DNA from: Hippopus hippopus
Taxonomy: Eukaryota; Mollusca; Bivalvia; Cardiida; Cardiidae
NCBI GenBank assembly: GCA_946811185.2
Contig: OX328105.1
Location: forward strand, 36,892,974-36,956,973
Direction: 5' to 3'
Length of the DNA: 64,000 nt
In this document: positions 1 through 9,718 of the stretch, piece by piece
How the letters are laid out: each line of letters opens with the position of its first letter
How positions within the stretch are numbered: position 1 is the first letter of the stretch
Program-made: the position numbers and the translations under genes
The notes under the pieces: generated by a model
What the model was told of the DNA's origin: nothing
Database searches by the model: none
What the model saw: the letters and a program-made list of their open reading frames with translations, nothing else

Positions 1-284
1 CAGTAACCTAATTTATTAACATTTGAGCCCAAGAAGAGTGAGCAATGTCTTCTTTCATTTCAATGTTTTCACTTCATTTATTGTGGAATCCATGTTTTGA
101 AAAGGAGGAAATTCTGGAAATCTTTTTGTAAATAGTTTATACTTAAATATGTTAATCAAGTGACATTTACTTTGTTCTGTGATGTTTTCAATTTTGTAGA
201 TGGGAAATGGTTTTATATTTAATAATAATATTTAAATATTTAAGGAGAAAAAAAAAATAGATTTTTGATGCAAAAATCAAAAAA

Positions 285-1011
285 CTTTTGGCCATGCTTT
301 GGCAAAAGGGGGTTTAATGCATCTCCCTCATACATGATACCAAACTAGTCATCACATAATTCGAGGTGTGAATCTGCATTTTGGAAAATTCTACAGGAGA
401 GGGAAAATATCTTTTGATTCTGTGAAAAGCATCATTAGATCATCCAGTGTTAGATGTGTTGAATTGTATGAATGAATTCAACACAACATAAAATTATCTA
501 AAGATGATCTCACATTTCACAGATACATGTATAAGAGGGCTTTTCCCATCTCCTGTAAAACTTTCCAAAATGCAGATGGAGTAGTTTCAAGTTCACCCCT
601 GGAATTATGGGTCGATAAAATCCATTTTTGTATAACATCCAACTGCATCATGAGGTACACTGGTCCTTTGGCATGCAGAAAATTGACCAGTTTTGACCTA
701 AGTCAGCCTTTGCAGACTGCACAAGCTGACCTGGGTCGCTACTATTTGCAGATGTATTAACCCTTTACCAAACAGTCCCTGGCTTTAATGACCCCGAGGA
801 AGAAGCCTTTTGAAAACACTGTTGGAAAAGGAGAAAATGCTGGTAACCAGCATTTTCTCCTTTTCCCACAATGTTTTCTACTCTTTTAAAGTCAAGTATC
901 AATTTTTGAGTCACGTTTATATTGTCGTCACTTTCAATTTGGACAAGTCTAAGATTTCGTTGTTTGGTAAAGAGTTAAACCTTGTTCTCACAGAACATGG
1001 CTCTTTTACAG
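285..1011. repeat. R3 element, interrupted twice
   Basis: The left end resembles the usual R3 terminus (GCCATGCTTTGGCAAAAGG). After a break from about 360 to 600 the second half resumes, with the internal palindrome half AAGTCAGCCT and the stretch CTGACCTGGGTCG. The right end is split: GATGTATTAA stops at 760, an R1 copy follows, and the R3 remainder with ACAGAACATGGCTC resumes after 978. Compare uninterrupted R3 copies such as 46601-46864. Confidence 0.6.
757..978. mobile_element. R1 TTAA-flanked miniature element, nested in R3
   Basis: It begins TTAACCCTTTACCAAACA and ends TTTGGTAAAGAGTTAA, so the ends are imperfect inverted repeats inside TTAA. The core is a hairpin: GAGAAAATGCTGGTAACC pairs with the following GGTTACCAGCATTTTCTC segment. 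The host R3 element is split exactly at a TTAA that is intact in its other copies, so TTAA is duplicated at insertion. TTAA targeting with CCC-type ends is the signature of piggyBac-like elements; assignment to that superfamily is inference, because no transposase is present. Confidence 0.7.
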
Positions 1012-2010
1012 GCTTAGATAAGTATATACCGGTAGTTATAATATACATGAAGTCTGATCTTGTCCGCTTTGTTTATGCACTATGGCCAAAAGTAGCTTTG
1101 TAAATTCAATATTCAAGTCTTTATTCATATCTGATAGTCTTTGCTTTAATTTATTTAGCACTCTCAAACCACCGTTCATGGCCTGTCATCCATATTAACA
1201 GCACTTGCAGATGACATTAAATTTGGCCAAATTATGGGATTTGTATGTGAAAGGGTAGAAAACATTGTGGGAAAAAGATGAAAAAAGCTGCATGTAGTAT
1301 CCAACATATTCTCCTTTCCCTACAATGTTTTTTCAAAAGCCATCTCTGGCAGGGTCAGGGTTGTGTGGTATAGGGTGAAGCAAATGCTCTCCAACCAGAG
1401 TTTTCAAAGATAGGCAGAATGGTACCCCAAGAGAAAATGGTTTCTGTGAATAAAGCAAAGCCTCAAGACGAGCAACATGAAAATTTTGTAGAATGAATAT
1501 CTAACAATTTAAATGACTAGCTAGATATCCTCAATTGACCAAGTGGTCAAAGTGCCGCAAAAACCCAAAATGCATTTCCTATCCCTCATAATTTATGAAA
1601 CCTCACAACCTCTAGGGGTGATATTCGTCATGAAGCCACAAGAATGTGTATGGTTTGATAAATTACGGAGGAAATGAGTTATATTTGACCTAAATGAAAA
1701 CTTAAGTAACTTTAAACTGGTTACAGGAATTATAGGACACCCTATACAAGACCCTCTTTGACATTTTTCTGGCAAAACAGTTGAAAACTCATCACAAGTG
1801 TATTTTTACAGGGAAAAGATTTGAAGACATTTTAAATTAGTATGTTTGTCAAACATTCCATCAGTAGTGTTATATGTCTGTACAATGTATATTATACAAG
1901 AAAATAAAAATAAATTGATGTGAAGTATTTTTGTGTGAAATTCTGTACGCCTGGTATAGGATTATGTTTCATTTACATTGATTGATATAGAAATAGTCAC
2001 ATTTTATCAG

Positions 2011-2735
2011 CTCACCTGAGCACAAAGTGCGGACGGTGAGATTTTTTCCTGGGGTATTTCAAAACTTTTGTCTTGATGATATCCTGTACAAGTTCAAAAT
2101 TTGGTCACAGGTACAAATGTGAGAAAAACTGTGTGTGGTGTATATAGGCCTAATTTTCAGTCTAATATTCATGAAAGTTGGCCAGAATGTTTATTTTAAT
2201 ATCTTGGATGAGTTTGAAACTGGGTCACATCTGGTAAAAAAGTAGGTCATGAGAACAAATCTTAGAAAAAAACCTTTTGTGCTCTCTAGAGGCCTCATTC
2301 TCTGTCCATTACTTAGAAAGTAGGCCAGAATTATTGTCTTGATCACTGGGACAAATCTTAGAAAAACCTTGTGAGAGACCACATTCATTTCCAGTCTATT
2401 GCTCAGAAACCAGAATGTTACCAGAATGTTTGTCTTGAGTTTGAAAATGGGTCACACAAAGCCAGTATGTAGGTCACTGTGACAAATCTTTGTAAACCTT
2501 TTGTGCACTTGAGTCCCAATTTTCAGTCAAATGCTCACAAAAGTTGGGGATACACTCACATGAACTGATGTAACACATTTAAGTTACATTGAGAAAAATT
2601 GTAATACACATTATGCACATTGAATACATTTAGTAATTGCTTCACATGATCACCACCAGGATCTCTTCTACTTTATAAAACCTAGATCACTTTACTCAGG
2701 TAATTACTTTAATAAAGGCCAATGGCCCTGTTGTA
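2011..2735. repeat. R5 element (CTCACCTGAGC family)
   Basis: It begins CTCACCTGAGCACAAAGTGC and is followed by degenerate repeats of a unit of about 120-130 bp containing GGTCACTG, AAATCTTAGAAAAACCTT and a CAGTCCAATACTCATGA-like part. The same plan is seen at 36118-37284, 37507-38430, 41481-42205 and 43215-43545. No coding capacity is apparent. Confidence 0.6.
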
Positions 2736-3115
2736 TATTTAACACAAGGCATAATACAAAGGAGAGGATTAAACAAGACTGTCACTGAGAACTGACTTAT
2801 GTCCTGGAAATTAATATAATCCTTTTATGTGAGCTGTGAATATGAACATTGACTATGGACACAACTCTTATAAACACTTTTGACCTTGCCATGACTTCGA
2901 TTTTGACATGCGAACATTAGTCTTGTACAAAAGTAATTGTCCTTATGTGGTTGGCATTTCTGGGCAGTAACTGTTATACTGGTATTTTTTTCCCAGTACA
3001 AAAATGTTACAGGCAGAACACAAACAAACTTTCCATTTTTAAAACGCATTTTAACTTGCCTTAACCTCGACATTTCTGCACAGTTATGGTGCATGCATTC
3101 ATCATTACATAGGTG

Positions 3116-3336
3116 GGGTCCTGCATGGCCTGGAAGTAAAGTGTAACCTGGAGGCCCTGAGTTTGAGCCTTGCTGAAAGCACTGGGTGTTTCATGGGAGT
3201 AACCTTGGGCAAGACACTTCAGAGCCCTAGCCTTGCACTTGTAAAACCCAGGACATACACGAATAATAGAATTTCAGCTGTGCTATGACTGAAATATTGA
3301 AAGCTGCAATATACAACATTCAATAAATCATTTAAA
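3116..3336 (+). mobile_element. tRNA-derived SINE
   Basis: The head resembles a tRNA, with a B-box-like GAGTTTGAGCCTTG preceded by CCTGGAGGCCC. The body contains CCTTGGGCAAGACACTTCAG and the tail ends ATTCAATAAATCATT. Two other copies in the window (38494-38725 and 44064-44290) share head and body. It is degenerate and lies in intergenic sequence. Confidence 0.6.
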
Positions 3337-3365
3337 CAAGTTACAGGATAGACACAAACTCCCTA

Positions 3366-3391
3366 CAATTTTTTTTGGGGGGGGGGGGGGG
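3366..3391. repeat. Poly-T/poly-G tract
   Basis: A run of T is followed by about 17 G residues. It is a simple low-complexity tract; its exact length may be uncertain because of sequencing. Confidence 0.8.
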
Positions 3392-3589
3392 CTTAAACAC
3401 ATAATGGCAAAATTGCGCACTGTAGATGAAGGTGTGACACATTTGCCTATAAGTTACCATCACTAGCGCAGGCTTATTTATGCTATCTATTCTGCATATT
3501 GGACAGAAAGTATCAATTTGATTGTTTTATATGAATTAGAATAAGGAAAGGGTTGATTTCAAAAGTCAATAATCAGTAGTGTGTTTGAC

Positions 3590-4215
3590 CTCCATGTCCT
3601 GTGCTGACTGCCTGACAGTGACATCGCATTGAAAAAACATGCTTATTTATGTCAGCCTGTGGGATGTTATCCCATTCTTCATGTAGGACTGCTCATAGGT
3701 CTTTGACATTTGGCTGGTTTTGACATTGACATACATGTCAATCAGGATTATCCCACAGATATTCAATTGGATTTAAATCTGGGCTTTTTGATGGTCAGTT
3801 GTGGATGAAATCAATGTTATGTTTTATGTAATAACTGTATGACATGAGCAACATAGTGTCTGGTATCATCCTGTTGTAACAATGTGATGACATCATCGGT
3901 TTGAAGCAGAGGGACAACATAAGGCCTTGAATACTTTTCCTACATTTTTGGCCATTTAAATTTTCCTCAATATCCACAAATGGGGTGCGATACCCATAAA
4001 GAATAATGCCCCACATCATAACTGACCCCCTTCCCCAAAAACGATCGTGTGGTGGTATGCAACAGACACCATAACAATTAATTATGCATTGGAGCAATTG
4101 TAATAAGCTATTAGCTTGAGAAAATACAAACTTCAACTCATCAGTAACAATGATTGTCAGCCAATGCTGTCTTGTCCCAAGGCTCATTGCTCTCTTTTAT
4201 TGTGATGGCAGCATG
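3590..4215 (-). pseudogene. Decayed Tc1-like transposase
   Basis: The minus strand encodes recognisable Tc1 (DD34E) pieces. One is the segment GRGSVMMWGIILYGYRTPF, typical of the region around the first catalytic Asp. Further 3', in another frame, is KSPDLNPIEYLWDN (about 3750-3792), which carries the catalytic Glu motif of Tc1 enzymes. The HDN motif between them is damaged to a QDD-like form and the reading frame shifts, so no functional protein is possible. I could not define terminal inverted repeats with confidence. Confidence 0.7.
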
Positions 4216-4369
4216 TCAAACCTATGCCCACGTACAGGTGATGTCCCTACAAACCTATATCAGCTAAATGATTTTGCACTATCTAGGCAGAAATCTGGTT
4301 GTTGCGAGTACCAGGGTAAAAACAGCTTTAGCTGTTCAAAAGCTACCTTGTAGATGCTGGTTCAACATA

Positions 4370-5535
4370 CGAGGGGTGTTTGATAAGTATCCGGAAAAGT
4401 TTCATAACTTTTTTATTCATAAGCTTATCTTGATGAAATTTTCACCACTGACACTTTGATGAATTATGCTCATAATTGGACAGAAAAAAGTAAACTATTT
4501 GCACTAGATCTAATGCGTAATCTACAGTCACTATGGCAACATAGGGTGACGTCGAGCTGGGCAACTTACTTCTGGAAGTGATACAGCATCAGCAAAATCT
4601 GCCTGGCACATCTAAAAATTACACCTTTTCAAAATATTCTCCTTTACACAATACACATCTCTCCCTTCTATGGATCTACTTGTCAAAGCAGGACCTGAAC
4701 TGATCTTGTGGAATTTTACAGATTGTTTCCCGAACAACTATTGGCAAGTCATGAACCTTACCAAACCACCAGCCACGCAGCTCTGATTTCAACGTCGGAA
4801 AGAGCCAGAAATCGCATGGTGCTAGGTCTGGGGAATATGCAGGATGCTTCACAGTTTCAATTCCTAACTCTCTTAGTGTTGTCTTGGTGATTACAGAGGA
4901 GTGGGGAGATGCATTGTCATGATGTAATACAAATCTGCCATCAAGTTGTTGCCTCCTCTTCACAGCTCGCACCAGATCATGCTTGATAACCTGAAATTGT
5001 GATAAGGTTTATCCAACCAGATGCTTTTATCAAAGCATAAAATATTTACTAAAACATTGAATACATTTTAAATGTAACATTATATCTATTACATTTACCT
5101 TTGAATAATACTGTGCTGTGACTGTCCATCCTGCCAGTATGGCATGGCTCAAAATCATGCCTTTGGCATCGAAGAAAATGATGAACATGATCCTCTTTGC
5201 TGAGCGGTTCACCAAGGCCTTTACTGGTGAGGGCGAGTCTGGATGTTTCCACATGCTCAAATCTTGCTTATTTTCAGGATCATAAACACTAATCCATGTT
5301 TCATCTGCAGTGATAATGGAGTTCATAAAACGGTTGCAATAGTTACGATACTGTCTGAGAAATGACTTGGCGTCTGCTACTCTTTGGAGTTTCTGTTCAA
5401 GTGTCAGAATACAGGGAATCCAGCGAGTGCATACCTTGGACATATCGAGCTCCTTAGTAACAATTGAATGGACTGTAGAAGTGCTAAGCCCAACCTTGGA
5501 AGCGATGTCTCGCGCACTGCAACAGTCATGGTAAA
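4370..5535 (-). mobile_element. 5'-truncated mariner with an apparent intron
   Basis: A mariner-family element on the minus strand. Its 3' terminal repeat (CGAGGGGTGTTTGATAAG as read on the plus strand) abuts a TA at 4368-4369. The transposase reads from a SARDIASKVGLSTSTVH segment near 5510 through TADETWISVYDP (first Asp), HHDNASPHSS (second Asp) and HPAYSPDLAPCDFWLF (third Asp) to a natural stop at 4619. Three defects are visible: the N-terminal DNA-binding half is missing, replaced beyond 5535 by a simple CTAAGAACCA-type repeat; a TAG replaces an expected Trp codon at 4676-4678; and the frame is interrupted by 108 bp with GT-AG ends at 4991-5098. Confidence 0.85.
4991..5098 (-). other. 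Candidate 108-bp intron inside mariner transposase
   Basis: On the minus strand the coding sequence reads YYSK, then GTAAATG at the start and TTTCAG at the end of a 108-bp AT-rich insert, then VIKHDLVRAVKR. Removing the insert restores seamless transposase homology in phase 0. The insert contains in-frame stops (TGA, TAA), so it cannot be translated as part of the protein. AGGT occurs at both junctions, which would fit intron gain by duplication of an AGGT site. A simple insertion that happens to have GT-AG ends is the alternative. Confidence 0.55.
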
Positions 5536-5605
5536 TACCACTTAGAACTACTAAGAACCACTAAAAACTACTAAGAACCACTAAGAACCAGGAAGAAGCA
5601 CCTCT
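5536..5605. repeat. Degenerate CTAAGAACCA tandem repeat
   Basis: Several imperfect copies of an ACTAAGAACC unit follow each other directly at the truncation point of the neighbouring mariner. Confidence 0.75.
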
Positions 5606-5889
5606 TTAGTTTGTCAGTGCAACCTTTATCTGTTTTGTGTATACTTACGTTACATTTCAGTCTTGCAGGAAACTGGTTGTTTCTTTTTTGGATTGGTACT
5701 ATGGTTAATTGCTCTAAATATTATGTTTTCAAAAATAGTGCTATTAATTGCTGATATGGTCTCTAGCACCTTTGTTATTAACCAGGGTTATAATTTCATA
5801 ACATCTTTTTGTTCAAGTGGAAAGTTTAACAAAAATCCTATATTTTGTACCACTCATAAATGCTAGATTTCTTATATCATACAACTTGT

Positions 5890-6222
5890 GCCGTAAGTAT
5901 TCACTATCATGGCGATCGTCTCTGATTTTGTTTTTCCCATCACACACAAAACTTTATTGAATAGTGCTGCTCTAGTGCCATATTTACGGTTTCAACAAAA
6001 GAATGTGTTCAACTTCCGTTGTTTACAGGAAATGACGTCATATTTCATCCAATATGATGACAGGATTATGTCCATCTCTTACATAAGGAACACATTGTAT
6101 GAAGTTTCATCAATTTTCCTCAAGGATTTTAGAAGATCTGGTCTGGACGGACAGACGGACAAATGGACAGACGGACGGTTGGACAATGCAAAACCTATCC
6201 CTCCAACTTCGGCAGGGGATTA
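5890..6222. repeat. R11-type repeat with GGAC/GACAGACGG tail
   Basis: It contains AAGTTTCATCAATTTTCCTC, then GGTCTGGACGGACAGACGG and CTTCGGCAGGGG. The same order (AAGTTTCATCAG, GGACGGACGG, CTTCGGCG) appears at 62590-62915. This is a dispersed repeat and not a gene, although it is open for 104 codons in one frame. Confidence 0.55.
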
Positions 6223-6633
6223 AAAGTTGAAGCTACATGAAGTGACATGTTTGTACATTTTTATCAAATTTTCTCACTTACAAAAGAAAAGGAGAGCACA
6301 AATTGATATAAAGATGTCCCATTTTTACAAGATCAAAGTGATTTTCAGGATACATAGATACATACATGATGCTTATCAAAGTATTAATTATTTGAAAAAA
6401 AAAAATCTTTAGGAATTCAGGGACCACCAGGGTCTGTATTTTATGTTACATTTTGCTGTTTGCTGTTGGTTCTCCACAAGCTCGGCTGATATACAACATG
6501 AGCGTGTGTTCGATTAAACGGTTTATTAACGACTATCTGTGGGCAAAGCCCACAAGGGCGGGAGTTTACGAGCATGCACAGTACAACATACAATCTGAAT
6601 CATGCATGCATTTTCATACAATGTAACATTTTA

Positions 6634-6799
6634 CCAACCATTCTTAAGAATATTCTTTGTCTAAATCCTAAGAATTTTCTACACTTGAAAGTAACACAAC
6701 TTCTGATTGGCTAAACCATTTAGCCAATCGGAAGTTCTTTTACTTTCAAATTTAGAAAATTTTCAGCATAAGACAAAAAAATTTCTTAAGAATGGTTGG
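6634..6799. mobile_element. R7 foldback element
   Basis: It has perfect 17-bp terminal inverted repeats, CCAACCATTCTTAAGAA and its complement, and long internal self-complementarity centred on TGATTGGCTAAACC / GGTTTAGCCAATC-like arms. A diverged copy lies at about 30628-30790. It is 166 bp, non-coding, and probably a miniature inverted-repeat element. Confidence 0.7.
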
Positions 6800-6911
6800 T
6801 GAAGACAGACCCAGGATTTCTTCCTTTCCTACTACGTTTTCTAGTTTTCTATCCTTCCAAAGACAAATCTTAAATTTACTTGTTGTCTACATATGCTTTC
6901 AATATGACAGT

Positions 6912-7100
6912 CTTAAACCTTTACCATACAATGCAGACTTTTTAAAGAAAACTTTTGAAAACATTGTAGAAAAAGGAGTAAAGGTTGGAAACCAGCATTT
7001 TCTCCTTTTCCAACTGTTTTTTTTTTAACTTTTCAGAGACAAATCCAATAATTTGATCTACATGTAATTCATCCTCTGAAAATACTTTTTAAGTTGCACA
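6912..7100. repeat. Degenerate R1 copies, 6.9-9.4 kb
   Basis: A degraded R1 copy with CCTTTACCATACAATG and the core ACCAGCATTTTCTCCTTTTC. Weaker inverted or partial R1-like segments occur at about 7680-7870 and 9133-9355. Apart from these, 7100-9642 contains no feature I can support. Confidence 0.5.
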
Positions 7101-9132
7101 GTTCTAAAATTTTTCTGTATTGTAAACTTTGATGTCTGGTATAGGCCTCACATGTACCACGAAGCTTAACTTTTTTTGCTTTTCTGGACAATGCAGATAA
7201 TCTGACGGCACAGAGAGTGGATATTAATCCTTTCTTTTTTTAATTCAAGTTTTTTTGACCTTGAGGAAGATGGTTTTTGTAACCAGCATTTCATCCTCTT
7301 TCCCCAGTGTCCTCTACTTTTACGAAGACAAATTCTAACAGCACATTATGGGGTCTAAAATTACCTTCAAATTGCACAAGTCGGAAATTCAGTCATGAGG
7401 TGTAGAGTTAATATTTACTCTTAGAATTGTAAGATGCATGTACATACAACATGGTTGTAAAAATGCAGAGAAAAAAAAATCTTGAATAGACATGCTTTAA
7501 AGTGGTTGGGAAATTTGATACAGCCCTTGTGTGTGATTTCCCCATCCCCTGTATTTATGTGTAGATTGTTTTGTAAGCACCCATTGTAAATGATGCCATT
7601 AAGGCTGTTAACTTAATCGCAGAAAAGATTGTTTTCTGTTTCATTGAATACTCATAAGCATTTATAAATTATAACTGTTTAAAGGGTTACTGTTAAACTT
7701 GGTTTCAGATGTTGGCACGCAAAGGGTTTTTCCTCTTGAGCTTCTACCAAATGCCAAAAACTTGTCCAAATTGAAAGTATTGGAAGACAACAAATTAAAT
7801 GCAACTCAAATAACAGAATCTGTCTTTGATAAAGTAAAAGGGTTAAGAACTGCATGTCTTTCATTCTTTCAGTGTTCTAGGTGAAGATAAATCAAAGATC
7901 TGAGTGAAAACCTCTTTTGTTTTATTCTAATTTATTTCATGTACTTGTATTGATTGAAACAAACTTGCAGCAGATGGCTTTTAAACTACATGTACATGTA
8001 TACAGTATCACATCCATTACTGTCAAATACATACATGCACACCTGAAGACATTGTGGCAAAAAGGATAACAGTTTGTTACCCTGGAGGGAATAAAGTTGC
8101 CTGTGTGAGATTGGCGCATGTTTTACTTTCATTGAAAAACAAAAGGGCAAATAGAAAGAAAGATGGGAGATAAAATACATGAACATACATTTGGTGAAGT
8201 TGAATGGCTACAACAAAGCACTTTCTGGCAGTTCTCTGTTATGTTTAAAAAAAAATGTGTTATTGCTGTTGATCAATACAACAGACTTCCTATATGGTCT
8301 AAAATGGGGACCCTCTACAATTGCTGTTACATAAACGATCAACAACTCATTCATATTATAAATTTATTTTGATGGTTAATATATCTGCTTGTATTTTTTT
8401 TTTTTTATGAACTAAAATATCAAAGTGATCTGTAGTGGCAATTTCTTGTCTGTGCCCACAATGTGACACGCCAAATTTGTAAAGCGGAGCAAATGTTTAC
8501 AACACATGACAAGACAACCTGTCACATCAAAAAACAAAAATTCTAGCAAAACCCACCATATTCCCTCACAAGCTCTGCAGTAAATCCTTGTGTTGGCATT
8601 GTTGTTATGGAAACCTGCCACAGGTTGTGTCCAACAGAAACAACACTATAGCTGTACTGTAATTACGTACATTTTGTTATAAAACTTACACAAAAAATCC
8701 AAATCATCATGGTATGCAACTGGACATTTTGAAAAGCAGAACTCTTTGTTTGCAAAACTTTGAAGAGGCTGGTAAATTCATTTAAACGACATGATAAATA
8801 ACAAAAATTTACGGTTTTATCTACAGCAACGACGGATTTTGAATTAAGAGAAATCTTAGAGTATCACCTTCTGCATACTACTTTGAAAATATTGTGCAAT
8901 TGGAAAACGGGTAAAACCAAGCAATTGCTCCTTTGAGATTTAATAGGCCCTTTAGCCATTATGTTTTCATTTTGTATTCATGTATAAAACCTTACATCAT
9001 GCTGATAATCCCTAATTTGACAGAATGTTTTCAAAGACATTTGTTGCAAATTTGCTACAGGAAGTAATGAGTCCATTCATCCTTTTTGCTGAATGAAGGT
9101 GTCTTTCAAATACTGTTCCAATTGTGTATAAC

Positions 9133-9355
9133 TTAACTCTTTACTAGACAACATTTTGCATTCGCAGACAACATGGTCAATTTTGCTCAGATGATGGACA
9201 TTGTCTGAAAATGTAGGAAACAATGTGGGGGAAAAAGAGAAAATACTGCTTACAAGAGGCACAAAGAACATCTTGTAGAAAAGGAAAGCACTTATCTTGA
9301 ATGGATACATGGAAAACCTCGAGGAAAAGAAGCAATCACTTGTAATTGCTCTTTT
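9133..9355. repeat. Inverted, degenerate R1 copy
   Basis: CTTAACTCTTTACTAGACAA starts the copy, and a GGAAACAATGTGGGGGAAAA segment marks the core. The central hairpin is lost. It lies just beyond the distal CFAP45 exon. Confidence 0.45.
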
Positions 9356-9642
9356 TCCCTCTGTGATTTCAAACGCTATTCATATCAGGGATGTAACAAG
9401 ATGCACTTGAACTCAACACTGGATAGACTTAGGGTGTTTATGTATAACATTTGACATCAGAATAAGATATACAATACTTTATACATTCCAGGTAAAAGAC
9501 TGTAACATGGCCCTCAATACAGAAGTATCACAGTTTTGGACAAATACTATATTTGAAATAATGACAATAAAAAGTAACGAGTGTAGAAAATAAACAATTT
9601 AAATGTCTTTATGATTTAAAATTTTTAAATGTCTTCATGATT

Positions 9643-9718
9643 TTAGGCGCTGATGTGTTGAGGGGCAGCAATTTTCCTTTCTACTTGACTTAAGTATTTC
9701 TCTGGTATTCCAGCACCC
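9643..9718 (-). CDS. CFAP45: CFAP45 terminal exon B (distal)
   Basis: The acceptor is TCTATTTACAG. The exon completes an Arg codon split 2/1 with exon 9 and encodes GAGIPEKYLSQVERK and nine more residues before TAA at 9643-9645. It is the closer match to the vertebrate C-terminus (GLPEKY, then ERK). It is 8.8 kb from exon 9, with exon A and a mariner in between. No AATAAA was found close downstream. Confidence 0.75.

Larger units (their letters stand above)
1..3115. other. Intergenic, repeat-derived
   Basis: No convincing gene is visible. The stretch is made of an R3 copy split by unrelated DNA (about 285-360 and 600-756), an R1 copy nested in that R3 at 757-978, a degraded inverted R1-like copy at about 1150-1370 and an R5 element at about 2011-2735. 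The short open frames at 527-760 and 810-1103 lie on these repeats and show no protein family features. 1380-2010 holds nothing I recognise. Confidence 0.6.
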
